From Alnus glutinosa (lineage: Eukaryota; Streptophyta; Magnoliopsida; Fagales; Betulaceae), in NCBI RefSeq assembly GCF_958979055.1, contig NC_084888.1, forward strand, positions 28,696,804-28,760,803: a stretch of DNA of 64,000 bases. The letters run 5' to 3'. Numbering within the stretch: the stretch's first letter is position 1; each line of letters begins with the position of its first letter. The notes under the pieces were generated by a model, which was given only the letters and a program-made list of their open reading frames with translations, was not told the DNA's origin and ran no database searches. The translations under genes and the position numbers were made by a program. Of the stretch, positions 49,749 to 61,570 are shown one piece after another.

Positions 49749-50680
49749 ATATGAACAATCACTTTCAACCTTTGGGCCTTCTGAGCTCCTCCGTGGAAGT
49801 AGTTTTACCTTTTGGTTCATTTGATTTTTGTGAAATCAACCTTGCTATCTGTAACTTACAACTTTCCAAAAAATGGTTTTGAGTTTTGGATACAGTTCAT
49901 TCAAGTGGTGTTATTGGAAGTTTCCTAGAAATGTTCTAATTTTTCTATATTTTGAGATTTAATTGTTCCATGATCCAACTGATTTCAACAGTTTATTTTT
50001 GTTCTTCATTTTCTTATTTACCATTTTAGATTCTCTGTACCCATGTTGCATGGACATGGATGCTCATTTTTCATTAATCACGGGGCACACATAGAGTAGC
50101 TCGCTTTCTAGATAGATAGATAGATTGTATTTTTATTTTTAAATAATTTCACATCTAAATCCTTGCAAGATTAAGCACGAATCATCTGATAAGGTTGAGT
50201 AGGTATTCTGTACATTAAGCTATAGATAGTTCTCAGCAGTGAGGTGTTGAGCATGGACAGACCACCCACTCAATTTGGAAGTAAAAAGATAACTTTATGA
50301 GGTTTTTAAATGAGAGTTGTTTCATTGATTGTGCTTATTACATTTATTTCTATTCACTTTCTGTAAGAAGTTCTTTTGCAAGAGATTTCTTATGTTTTCT
50401 TATTGGCTTATTCTTTTGTACAGGATTGTTATACTTTTAACATGTTTTGTTGCCATAAAAGCATTCATGATTGTATCGTACTTGGCTTTAATGAGAGAAG
50501 TTAAATGCGTTGAAATAGATTCCATTGGGCCTCACATTATTTTGAGGGAACCTTCCAACTTGTGGATAATGAAATTGATCAGATATTGCCTTACTAATAG
50601 CTGTTGATTTTTTCTATTGGATTTCTTGCTATTGTTGTTTAATGACAGTGTTCATTGAGACTTAATGCTTTCTAACCCTT

Positions 50681-50735
50681 TTTGACATCAAGCATTTTAT
50701 GAAGTTCTGCGATAGCTTTCTGGATAACTTGAGAG
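50681..50735 (+). pseudogene. Short CAF1 fragment
   Basis: Encodes FDIKHFMKFCDSF, nearly identical to the [13 protein letters not shown] segment of the CAF1 pseudogene 2.3 kb upstream. Only about 13 codons are recognisable. Confidence 0.6.
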
Positions 50736-50743
50736 GACCTTTC

Positions 50744-50800
50744 CCTAGTACAAGAGGACCGTGAAGGACGCACCTCTGGAGTACCAATTATCATGCCCAC
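50744..50800 (+). rRNA. Organelle-type large-subunit rRNA fragment (sarcin-ricin loop)
   Basis: The stretch CTAGTACAAGAGGACC followed by GGACGCACCTCTGG and GTACCAATTATCATGCCCAC matches the conserved sarcin-ricin loop region of plant plastid 23S or mitochondrial 26S rRNA rather than nuclear 25S. It is about 57 bp, with a few differences, and is a nuclear insertion of organelle DNA, not a functional rRNA gene. Confidence 0.7.
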
Positions 50801-51555
50801 AAGTGTTTGATAAAAGGACTAGGATCCCCTCAGATTTTTAGAAATCTGAGGAACTCAGATTCTCAAATCTGAGTCGTCCATTAGATCCAAGGGACCAAAT
50901 GGCAGCCACTTCACTTGCCTTTTTAAACTAAAAGAGAAAATAAAAAAAAAAAATTCAAAATTATTTTAAATCTCAACCATTCCTTAAATCTAATGGCTTA
51001 AAAACATGACAGCAATTTTTATTTCCACGAGGCAATCAATTTCATTTTCCCTTCAGCAACTCTTCTTCTTCCTCACTTCATTTTCCTTCCTGCAACTCTT
51101 CTTCTTCTTCCTCACTTCCCTTCTCTTCTCTTCTCTTCAAATCGTTGGAGTGGAGGTTCTACTGCAATGTCGTGGCTTCTCCAACACGAGAATAAACTTC
51201 ACCATCTTGCTTGCGAAGAATCTGGTAAGAATCTCTTCAGTGCCTAATCAAAAAAAGAACTTGCATCAGTTTTTTCTTGCCAGGCCTTCAACGAAAGTGC
51301 CGTTCAATTTTTCTGGTTCTTCAAAGAGACTTTTGAAAGACTCTTTAAGATCAAGCAACCATTATTGTGGTTTTGGAATTTGCATTCGTTATTGTAGCTT
51401 TGTTGAGCTGAAATTTTGCTGCAGTTGTTTGTTGCATTCGTTTTGTGTTGTTTATAAAGATTTAATCATCCAAAAAAAAAAAAAAAACTGAAAGAGTAGA
51501 ATAAGAGGTAGAAGAAGAAGCATCAAAGATTTTGCTTCAATTGGAATGAACAACA

Positions 51556-51567
51556 TGTTTGTGTGTG

Positions 51568-51613
<46 letters not shown>
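51556..51613. repeat. (TG)n(TA)n microsatellite
   Basis: Compound dinucleotide repeat inside the FAR1-type element. Confidence 0.95.
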
Positions 51614-51617
<4 letters not shown>

Positions 51618-51826
51618 GTGTAAACTGAAACAATATTTACTTAAAAGGAATATGGAGAGAACAATAATCAGCAATAGCCTTAGTGATTCCTGTGACTTGA
51701 GATTGTGTGAGGAGTTGCCCTTATACATATTAAATGCTGCATTGTTTATTTTGGAATATTTTAATTTTAATTTTAATTTATTGTTTGTTAATGACAGTGA
51801 TATACTTTTATGTACAAAAAAAAAAA

Positions 51827-53982
51827 ATGGATATCATTGTGGGAGATTCCTCTCAAAATGTGAATACTCATATAGATTGGACACCTCGAGTTGGTATGGA
51901 ATTTGATACTGTAGAGGATGCATGGAACCAATAGAAAAATTATGGAAAGCAAATGGGTTTTAGTGTGAGGAAACATTTTCAAAACAAAAGTAAGTTAAAT
52001 GGAAAAATAACAACAAATGAATTTGTTTGTTGTAAGGAAGGTGTTCGAAGAGTAGACAAGCGAGATCATCATTACATTCGTCATCGAGATGAAATAAGAA
52101 TTGGTCGTCCTGTACGGTTTTTTATTTCATCAGTACGAGAGATTGAAAAGTACAAGGTTTATGAGTTTGTAGCTGATTATAATCATATTCTACATCTTAA
52201 AGAAACTGCTTATATGATGAGGTCGCATCGTAAAATCTTGATTTAGCATGTGCTACTGGCATATTTCCTAAGGCAACCCATGCACTGATGAGTAGGGAGG
52301 CTGGTGGTAGGGCAAATCTTGGATATACTAAGCTTGACCAACAAAAAAATCTTTGAACAAGACGGCAAAGGAATTTGATATGTGGTGAAGCGGATAGCTT
52401 ATTGAAGTACTTTCAAGAACAAATTAATAAAAATCCATCATTCCATTATGCAGTCCAATTAGATGCTGATGAAAAAATTACTAACATTTTTTGAGCTGAT
52501 GCAATAATGATTGCTGACTATGTTTATTTTGGTGACATAATGACTTTTAATACTACATTCAACACTAATAAAAAATTGAGACCCCTAGCTATTTTTACTG
52601 GTTTTAATCACCATAGAGGGGTTGTGATTTTTGGGGCTACACTTCTATATGATGAAATGGTAGAGTCATTCAAATGACTTTTTGAAAGTTTTTTAGATGC
52701 ACATGCAAGTAAAAAGCCTCAATCGATCTTTACAGGTCAAGATGCTGCAATGGCAAAAGCATTCATTGAAGTGATGCCAGAAACCTGGCATGGATTATGT
52801 ACTTGGCACATAATGCAAAATGACATCAAGCATTTGGGGAATTTCATGAAAGATGGTTCTCATCTCCTACGAGACTTTAAAGCTTGTATGTTTGAGTATG
52901 AAGATGAGGCTGAATTTCAAAATGCTTGGGACGAAATGATTCAACAGTATAATGTCGGATTAGTTAGTTGGTTGGTTGGTATATACAAATTGAAGACAAA
53001 ATGGGCCAGGTGCCGCATGAAGAATGCATTTACTTTGGGAGTGCGAAGTACTCAACTTAGTGAGAGCTTGAATGGTGACTTGAAAGCTTACTTAAAATCA
53101 GACTTGGGAATAGTGAAATTTTTTCAACATTTTGAGCGGGTGGTAGAGCAAAAACGACATAAGAAATTGGAGGCTGAATTTAATGCTCGAGAAAAATTGC
53201 CTACATTGGGATTGAAGAATTCCTCTTTGTTGAAGCAAGCAGCACAAACATATACTCCTGTAATATTCAAAAAATTTCATGATGAGTATGACTATGCCTC
53301 AGCCACAATAATAAAACATCGCAATGATAGCCAAGCAGTGCATGAATATATTGTTAGAATTTTCAATGAAGGTAGAGAGTATAAAGTAGTTTGTGACCAT
53401 GTCAATAAGATAATTTTATGTAGTTGCAGGAAGTTTGAAACATTTAGGATTTTATGTTGTCATGCTTTGAAATTTTTTGACTGACTTGATATAAAGATAA
53501 TTTCTTATACATATATTTTGAAGAAGTGGACAAGAGAAGCAAATAGTGAATATATCTTAAATACTACAATGAGGAATGTGGAAGAGAATATGAATTTAAA
53601 TGGTACACAACGATATAGAAGATTGTATCCAATGTTAGTGGAATTAGCCACTGAAGCAACTGACAATGAAGATGCATGTGCTTTTGTAAAGAGGATGGTA
53701 AAAGAAATGAAATAGGAACTTCAAAATATTAAAAAAGGTTCGAGTGCTGCTCTTGATAATGAAGATCAATTGTTATTGTCAAATGGCAATGAAATTGCAA
53801 ATCATTGCCAATCCGTTGAGAAATTACTTGAAATAGTCAAAGGGTTTAAGAAGAAGGAAGGTCGGAAGGGTAAAAAACGTGCAAAAGGTTGGGTTGAGAA
53901 GCAACCAAATAAGAGAAGAAAAAGTATAGCAAAGGATAGCGTTGGAAAAAAATTCTTACTAGGTAACATTCTAACTCTATAG
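51827..53982 (+). pseudogene. FAR1/FHY3-type Mutator transposase relic
   Basis: Starts MDIIVGDSSQ. The FAR1 DNA-binding region includes VGMEFDTVEDAW, MGFSVRKHF and CPVRFF-like RPVRFFISSVRE. The MULE transposase domain includes AIFTGFNHHRGVVIF, FTGQDAAMAKAF and WHGLCTWHIMQN. A SWIM zinc finger (CSCRKFETFRILCCHAL) and a basic tail (KKKEGRKGKKRAKG) follow. In-frame stops lie near 51932, 52354, 52492, 52677, 53482 and 53713, with one frame change near 52236. The expected first catalytic Asp appears as Asn in TFNTTFNTN (about 52545). Several stops replace expected Trp. The plant genes FAR1 and FHY3 derive from this family, but this copy sits between inverted repeats and is dead. Confidence 0.88.
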
Positions 53983-55324
53983 ATTCACATTCATCTCATA
54001 TTACTTATTAGATTTAATATTATTCGATTATTAAACTTTATTCTTACTCACAGGAAATTAATTGTAGGAATGTTATGCTCTGTTTGTGACTTTTGTTAAT
54101 GATATTTTATTTTGTTTATTTTATAACAAATTGATCAAGTGCCTTATTGGGTACCAAGGGTAACATTTGAAGAACCATTTCAACATTGATGCGAAACCAG
54201 TTTCATTAACTTTCTATCAGTAAATTTACACAATTTCACTCTTCAAAAAAATTAAAATGTTTTTATTTGATTGTTACATGATTGTTGTTATTATATATGG
54301 ACCGTTTTAACATTCTACCGGTACCCTGACACAATTTTACCATTTTTATGCGATTGTAGTGATTTAATAGGGACCATTTGATAGAAGTTCATTGCCCTTA
54401 TCTTCTGGAGTATCAAATAATGCGTACAATAATCAGGTAAAAATATATTTCTTTCATACTTGAAAACAATAATACATCTCACTAATGGTTTACAAGTTAA
54501 ATGATAATATGTTTTTTAGAGAACTAGTGGGTTCAATCTTACACCAACATTCCTTGCTGAAAGCACAAATGAAAATTTGGATCTCAGAAATTTTCTCGGT
54601 GAGTAAAAAAATTACTAATTGATTTTTCTTTTTCTTTTGTTTTTGCATTTTCTTATTCATTTGACAAATTAACTTTGATTTTGAAACATGTTCAGGACAT
54701 TGAACAGTGGTGCAAATTTGAACAGTGGCATTGATTGCGGTTTTTTGTTGGGTTGGTTTTGTGGCAGAAGAACCAGAGTTAGAAGGCTGTTTTCTGGCGA
54801 GATTGCCATATTTTGTTTATTATATAGCAAATTGATCAGATGTCTTATTTAGTACCAAGGTTTTTGAGTGTAAATGACAATTTTCATGAGACACTGTGAT
54901 TAGATGCTTTCTTATTCCGGTTTAATGTTGTTAGCATTGGATATTTGAAGCTTTCTTTCAGCTTAATTTAGAGGGTTATGATGGTTATGTTTTACTCTTA
55001 TGCCTTTTAGTTTCTTCTATGCTATATTTCGTTTTACTATAAATTTGATGTTCGAGCCGGGATTGTTTTTGTAGGGATGTTATGCTCCAACATTACCAAT
55101 ACGCCAATACTATAGGACATACCGTTGAAGAGGTCTCGGTTGGGTCGGGGATTGTTTGGCAACGAGCTATGCTCCGAAATTTGCGGGGGGTGGTTTGGGA
55201 GTGGAGGTGGGTTTTGAAGAGCTGTTGGGGGGCTTGAGGGGTTCGAAAGCTGGGTCGGAATCTGTGGAGGCCGACGGGATTTGAGGCCACGCGAGCCATG
55301 GAGATATTCCGTGCAAATGTTGAG
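53983..55324. other. Interior of the FAR1-type element downstream of its transposase
   Basis: Probably contains decayed 3' exons of the transposase gene. A segment near 54110-54180 and another near 54815-54875 share CAAATTGATCA(A/G)(A/G)TG-CTTATT and GTACCAAGG, suggesting an internal duplication. The Pro-rich minus-strand frames at 55093-55406 are not recognised. Confidence 0.4.
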
Positions 55325-55572
55325 TTATAGTGAATGTAGGATCAATTCTGTGCTTTTCAGGCTTATGTTCTCGCTTGCTGCCTTCATATAAAACTGCCCA
55401 TGACATGCTGATGGATTCAAACAGTTCACAAGAAACAGAACACCACCAGCTGACTTCTTTAAGGTGAAAGAATCATCTACAAGCTCAAATCTGCCCACCA
55501 CCAGCTGTGGAAGTGTTGCACGCAGAGCATTTAAGGTGAACGGAGCTCCACCACAGGCATTATTAAACCCTC
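55325..55572 (-). CDS. Unrecognised exon-like frame inside the FAR1-type element
   Basis: On the minus strand an acceptor-like TTTTAG at 55573-55578 precedes an open frame of about 82 codons. It begins GFNNACGGAPFTLNALRATL, contains PQLVVGRFELVDDSFTLKKS and ends at a TAA at 55325-55327. It has balanced composition and no stops, unlike the neighbouring decayed DNA. I do not recognise the family. It may be a captured host-gene exon or a second gene of the element. A leader-like region with a GTAATTT donor lies upstream at about 56594-56830. Confidence 0.3.
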
Positions 55573-56870
55573 CTAAAATAGGAAAAGAAGTCCTGAGATA
55601 TCTTCATCTCTATACAAATGAAACCTGAAATAAAATACAAGGAAAACAAGTCATGTAGTAATGATAATAGTTTATCCCCATAATGGCAAGGGAGTGAAAT
55701 TTTAATCTGATGAAAAAAATAAAGGTGACCATTCTTGCCATAGCTGTATGTGAATGTGAGAAAAAGAGTATTGAACAAATTTCCCTAAAAACAGAGGAAG
55801 AACATGATATCACTAAAAGTCTATGTTGTTGACTCCTTAACACCTAGTGAGCAAATCTAGTATCACTATCCAAGTTTTATAATTCCACTCAATTGATATC
55901 ACTTTACAGACCTTTCAAGCAATCTTTATCAATCTCGTCATTTTTACGGGCTATCACATACGAGCTTTTGCTATTAAAATTGTAATGCACAGAAAAGTGA
56001 AAGAAAAAAGCAGAAGTATGCCAACTGATGAGGTTTTCAAAGAAAGACTTAAGAGAGAGATCTAAAGAATCACTAGTATAGAAATGCAATATAGCTTCAA
56101 CATTCATGGCACCAAAGGCAAAAACTAGTAAGAAAGAACGGAATGAAAATATATAGCCCCTGCAACAGTTGCAACTCTAGCCCAAGTTATCATCAAATAA
56201 CAAAAAAGGCTCTTCCATTGTCTCATCTATCAGAAACCTAATTAGAATACCCGAAAAGCAGGTAGAAAAAGTAATGAACGTGAAAGAAATCAGCAGATCT
56301 GAAATGATAAATACTGAAACCAAAACCCAAAAGTATGAGAAAACCTTATATACCTAGAAGCATCAAGAATGAGAGCGTTCTTGGTTCAGAATGGGAGCCC
56401 CAGCCCATAGAGAGAGAGACCTTGTGATTGGGAAAATTCTGCTCAATCCCAGAAAATTCGTTGTAGATCTGGGAAAAATCTAGAAAAACAAAACAACTCA
56501 CAAACCAAAAATAAATCGAAAACAACAAGGAGAAGCCAGATCTGTGGTCATACTACCAGAGGAAATCAAAAGAAGAAGAAAAAAAAATTACCTCTGTACG
56601 GTGGTGGTTCATCCCCAGCGGGCGTGGTGGTTCTTTAGCAAAGTACGGTGGCTGTGGGCTCGCGGCGTACGGTCGTTACTCGGCATCACACGGTGCTTTC
56701 CGTCCACGATTTGTCGTCTGTTGGTTGGCTGATCCGTCGACTCGCCTGGATATGATGGATTTTGGGGGGAGGGTGTGGAGGTGAGGGATGAGCTCTGAAG
56801 ATGAAGATGGGGGGAAATTTTGGGGTTTTGAATTTCGAATTTTTGTACGGTGATTTTGAATTTTTTATTC
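55573..56870 (-). other. Putative minus-strand leader and intron of the FAR1-type element
   Basis: The segment 56594-56830 is GC-richer and, on the minus strand, CT/Pro-rich, ending at a GT donor; it resembles a plant 5' exon. The stretch 55573-56590 is AT-rich and could be its intron. No coding frame is recognised. This is inference from composition and splice-like sites. Confidence 0.3.
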
Positions 56871-56970
56871 TATTTTTTTAGTTTAAAAAGGCAAGTGAGG
56901 TGGCTGCCATTTGATCCCTTGGATCTAATGGACGACTCCGATTTGAAAATTTGAGTTTCTCATATTTTTA

Positions 56971-57285
56971 GGATCCGTTTGGGTTTGCGATTTAAAAAAG
57001 TGCGATTTAAAATAATGATTTTAAAATGTGCGATTTGAAAAAAGTGATTTTTAAAAACGCAGTTAAGCGTTTGGCAAAATCGCAATTTAGCCTTTAAAAT
57101 CGCGAATTTACCTTTAAAATTCTGCGTTTTCAAAAAAGCACCATCTTATCTGCGATTTGAAAAAGCAGATTTTCTGCGTTTTCAAATCGCAATTTTTAAA
57201 AACACAGTTCCCAAACGATCTATGTTCTGCGATTTAGTTTAAAATCGCACTTATTGTCTACGAAATCGCAATCCCAAACGTACCC
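56971..57285. mobile_element. Tourist-like MITE (GCGATTT family), 315 bp, TTA target duplication
   Basis: Left end GGATCCGTTTGGGTTTGCGA, right end (inverted) GGGTACGTTTGGGATTGCGA. It is flanked by TTA at 56968-56970 and 57286-57288. It splits the right terminal repeat of the FAR1-type element. It is homologous to 1415-1726 and to the remnant around the LINE at 23740-29100. Confidence 0.85.
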
Positions 57286-57305
57286 TTAGAAATCTAAGAG
57301 GATCC

Positions 57306-57960
57306 CTGCCTGGAGAAAACATATGATTAAGAGGATAGTGTAACAAATTCATAAAATAAGGTATGGTTTTATTGATGAACACAACATAATATTTACTTTC
57401 ACTTATTGATAAAATGGGAGAATTCCATACATCAGAATCTCTAACAGAATCAACAAAAACTAATTGCTTGATTTCGGCCAATTGACAAGGCTCACATAAG
57501 CTAGTTGAAACATGTGAACCATCAACAAAGAGTTGATAACCAGACGAGCAACAGTTTGTGTACATGTGTGGCCAAGACGATTATACCAATTAGTAGACAA
57601 AGTAGTTTTGACACCCAAGAATCCAGCATATGAACATATTTTATTGGTGGAAGAGTTGGTGAGATGGATTGGATAAAGACCTCTTTCACTTGGTCCTTGC
57701 AAGAGAATTGCATCTGTCCGTTTGCATACCAGAATTGATAACATTTGAGATTATGCAAGCTTATACACGAAAGATCCGGAAGAACGGGGGATCCTTTTGA
57801 ACAACTCCCACGTTCGACCAAGTAAAAGCCCTTCCTTCCCAACAACAACAATTGATTACCGTCACTGCATGGACGACCATATGGCATGTGAGTTGTGCTC
57901 CAAAGCCAGTATTGGACATTACCATATATACCACCAGCATCTTATTAAATTTGTTAAGCA
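57306..57960 (-). pseudogene. Ty1/copia pol fragment (gag-pre-integrase region)
   Basis: On the minus strand it contains RTDAILLQGPSERGLYPIHL, YAGFLGVKTTLSTNWYNRLG, CEPCQLAEIKQLVF and SDVWNSPILSISESKYYVVF. These correspond to the end of protease, the GAG-pre-integrase HxxxC/CxxC zinc region and the start of integrase of copia polyproteins. At least two frame changes are needed and the fragment stops at the end of the FAR1-type element, so it is truncated. Confidence 0.82.
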
Positions 57961-58257
57961 TTCAAATGCACAGGGGGCAGGAACGTGATTTTATAAGGAT
58001 TATGATTCTTTAAAATTATTTGTTCAAATTTGCGAGAATTTATTAAATTCAGACAGATAATTGTGAGAGATCGATCAAATTAAAATTAAGCTACTCAATT
58101 ACTTATCCGATTAAGTACATTTTATAAGTAATTTTTCATAATCATCTATTTATATTCTTTTAAATTTGATAAATAATTTGAGATGATCCGAATCCGATCG
58201 ATAGTATTTACTCGATCACTATCAAAACAGCAAGAAAAAGGAAAAAAAATAAGGGGA

Positions 58258-58391
58258 GTGATAGTTGTACACCAAGTGTACAACAAATGCACAACACCCC
58301 TTCACAAGGGGTGGGCTCTACGGTGTGTGGGGGCCACCCCTTGTGAAGGGGTGTTGTACATTTGTTGTACACTTTGTGTACAACTATCATT
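58258..58391. mobile_element. Foldback MITE, 134 bp
   Basis: A nearly perfect hairpin: GTGATAGTTGTACACCAAGT and CAACACCCCTTCACAAGGGG pair with the right arm, separated by a short loop near 58318-58345. No convincing target duplication. It lies about 300 bp upstream of the PDS5-like start codon. Confidence 0.75.
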
Positions 58392-58688
58392 ATTCAAAAA
58401 ATAAAGCCGTACGTGAAAAGAAAAATGAAAAAACCCAGTACCGGATTTGAGACCCAAAATTCAGCGAAAATGGATAAAATGGGCGGAATCCGAAACAGCC
58501 TTATTTGTTAGTCTCTGCTTGCATGCTGAACACTTAGCTTAAAATCCCTAAATAAACTCAGCCGAGCTGAGTTGGTAGTACTAGTTGTAATAGTACTAAC
58601 TCTCGGCCATTTTCTTTGGTCACTGAGTCTCCTAGGGCTTTGCATGGTCTCAGTTTCAGTGCAATTCTGCAAGCGCTTTTAGCTGAAA

Positions 58689-58790
58689 ATGACTTCCTCT
58701 GAGTCAGACCTTGAGGAGCAGCTTAAGGAGGCTGGGAATAAGCTTCTTGACCCGCCTTCCTCCGTTGATGAGCTCCTCAATCTTCTTGAT
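58689..58790 (+). CDS. PDS5: First exon of a PDS5-like sister chromatid cohesion protein (partial)
   Basis: PDS5 binds cohesin and regulates sister-chromatid cohesion and DNA repair in the nucleus. The exon encodes MTSSESDLEEQLKEAGNKLL followed by DPPSSVDELLNLLD, matching the N-terminus of plant PDS5 homologues. It is 34 codons in phase 0, ending at a GT donor (58791). The expected next segment (a VENCLS-like helix) is not found in the rest of the window. The remaining exons are either beyond 64000 or lost. The leader contains CT-rich, TC-rich sequence and CCTAGGGCTTTG. Intact gene versus truncated copy cannot be decided from here. Confidence 0.7.
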
Positions 58791-60449
58791 GTAATGACCC
58801 TTTTCCCTTATGTGAATATTAGCTTGTTGGGTTCTTTTCGTTTCATGAATGTGTTGGAATGTTGGTCTGAGTGTGAGTTTTTTTTATGGGTTTATGAGCC
58901 ATTATTGAATCAATTTGTTGGTGTTAGTATTTGGGTATTCCTTTCCCAAGTGCTTATTATGTTCATGTTTTATCTTTAACTGGGAATATGCAAACACGTA
59001 TTAGTGAATTCAGTGAGGGTTTTGTTCATTGCAATGTTGAGTCAATGATGACTTGATACGGGTTGATGATTACTTATTTAATCACGGTGTTGATTTTGGT
59101 GGATTGGTTGGTGTTGTTATAGGGATTTTCTTTTCCCAATTGCCTACTGTGATGTTTGGTATTTCAAATGAGTATATCCACAAATACGCAAATTCTTGGA
59201 ATGTGGATTCAGTGAAATAAGGGTACTGTATAATTGATAACTGATTGATGAAAGTAATGTTGTGGTCCCAATAAATTTAAGATTGTTAATGTTGTTTGGT
59301 TTCTTCCCCTCTCCCATCCAATTGGTTGTTTGTATTGTTTATTTTAAGTGGGTTCATGTTTGTTTATCAAATCAATGTAAGGTTTTCATTAGTTGATGCT
59401 ACACTGGTGATTTTTTTTTTTTGAATCAATTGTATGGTATGCCTAAATTAACATGTTTTTGCATGATGCAGATTCATGTGTGTATTTCCAGTTGTCATCA
59501 ATTTTGGTTCCTAAAATGGAAGTGTTTATCTGAAACACCTTGTCTATGTGTGTTTGTTTGTATTTTGAGCCTTTCCAAGTCTAAATCATTCAAATGAGTT
59601 TTGATGAACAAAAGTGGGAAACTTTAAGTGAAATTGAGAGCGAATTTATTATGCCTTGTAAGAAAAAATAAACAAGGAATGGATTCTACTGTGCATCGTG
59701 TTTTGTTACTAATAGTGGTTACTGTATGCCTCAGGGTTAGGGTGTAGAACACCTACTTTTCTTTTTTGTGGAGCCACAATATTCTTTTCCTATTGGTCAA
59801 TGCATTGCGATTTTATTTTGTACATGTTAGATATTTATCATGTTCTTTTTCTCTTGTTTGAGTTTTGCTTGCATATTTGGTCTTTTAATTAAATTGGAAT
59901 TCTTGGAAAAAAAATATATGAGGGAAGAATGAAAAGCAAAACATGGATGAGATATTCAACAAAACAAAAAGATGCTTATAGGACAAGAAGAAACATTGAG
60001 TATGGTAGCAAGGAAATCCGCTTTCCCATCATCCTATCTGTAACATCCATTTACTTCATATATGAAATGTCAAGTGCTATAAGAGAAGCTTATTGGATGC
60101 CTCAGCTGCTGTTAGTTTGCCAGTCCTTTTTCCACCCTAGATAATGATGTTGGCATGGTTTCCCTTATGAATTGCGAAGAAGCATGGTCTCTGACTAGCA
60201 CCCCATGTCCCACGGAAATGTTCTAAGGAAACATTCCATCACAATAATACAATATAAGCTCTTATAGGAAAATACAGTCTCTCATTTATTGTGGGCTGAA
60301 ATTATTCTCCAAGTTGGGCATTTTCTAGGTTATGCCCGATAGTCTGAGAAGCTTGGGACTTTTTATCTTTCTAGAGTTTAAGTTTTGGAGGATCACCTTC
60401 TTTGGAGTGTTCTTGGGATTTTCATTAGTCGAAGATTTAGTTTTTTATT
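58791..60449 (+). other. Putative first intron of the PDS5-like gene
   Basis: T-rich, intron-like sequence without a recognisable exon. The short frames at 58689-58979 (beyond 58790) and 59929-60144 are not considered coding. Confidence 0.45.
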
Positions 60450-61570
60450 TATTATTTTTTTAAGTAATTGAATTATCATTAAAAGTGAAAAGCACTACTC
60501 AAGTATAAAGAGAGCATACAGATGAAAACAACTTGTTATGAGGAGAGAACAGAACAAGAAAATTATGAAAACTAAGCTCTCAAGGAGCTACAAATGCAGT
60601 TGTCCTAGTAAAAAGAGTAAAAAAGAAAAAAGACTCAAGTTTCGCTGATGATCTCTTACGGTCCTCAAAACTTATGTAATTTCTTTCCACCACAAGAGAC
60701 TGGAAGGTACTTTCTTCCACAAAATAGCACTCCGAATTTTTCCCACTAGTCCACCAACAAGCAAACAAGTCAAGAACACTACTAGGCATCGCCCAAGACT
60801 GCCCAAAACGACTGAAAAAGGCATTTCATAAGGCGCAAGCAACTTCACAATGGAGTAGATGATGATCCATAGACTCCCTATTCCTCTTGCACATACAACA
60901 CCTATCAATTACTATGATATGCTGCTTTTTGAGATTGTCCATAGTAAGGATCTTTCCTAAAGCCGTCGACCAAGCGAAAAAGGCTGTCCTCAAGGGAACC
61001 TTCATCTTCCAAATACTATTCCAAGGGAAAGGAGTGACATCGTTACCAAGAAGGGCACTATAGTAGGATCTATCACCCTTTTTTGGAGGGGGACCGCCAA
61101 AGCTTGTCTACACCATCCCGTCTAACTCTAACTGAGTACAACAAATTGAAAAACGAGGCAAAGACATTCATCTCCCAATCATGCATTGCTCTAGCAAAGC
61201 TTACGCTCCACTGAAATGAGTCACCAGAATACATCAAGAGAGCCTCTTTTGAAGCATCCTATATATGGGCAATGCCATACAAGTCTGGAAAGGCTTCTTT
61301 AAGGGCCTTGTCCCCACACCACAGATCATGCCAAAATCTAGCACTGACGCCATCTCCCACATCAAACCTAGTATGGCTAGAATACATCCCCCAACCCCTT
61401 ATGATATTCTTCCAAACCCCTACCCCATACAAACCAGCTGGCTCATTAGAACACCACTCACCCCACAAGCTGTCAAATTTGGAGTCCACCACAACTCTCC
61501 ACCATGCCTCTCTCTCATGCCCATAGCCCCAAAGCCATTTTCCCAGAAGAGCGCGGTTGAACGTGAGCTT

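Larger units (their letters stand above)
50818..57305 (+). mobile_element. FAR1-type Mutator-like element, 6.5 kb, decayed
   Basis: The left terminal repeat (about 50818-51000) and right terminal repeat (about 56870-57305) are reverse complements through GGATCC, TCAGATTT, GTCCATTAGATCCAAGGGA and AATGGCAGCCAC. A Tourist-like MITE is inserted in the right repeat. A FAR1-related transposase relic fills 51827-53980. The right half holds a possible second, minus-strand transcription unit. No matching 9-bp target duplication was found, so one end may be rearranged. Confidence 0.75.

Noticed and set aside
51006-51491. 161-codon frame after the left repeat of the FAR1-type element
   Set aside because: Starts in a TTC/CTT-rich tract and ends in a poly(A) run; more likely leader sequence of the element than a protein.
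51827-53982. A domesticated FAR1/FHY3 transcription factor gene
   Set aside because: Multiple stops, a frame change and terminal inverted repeats show a dead transposon copy.
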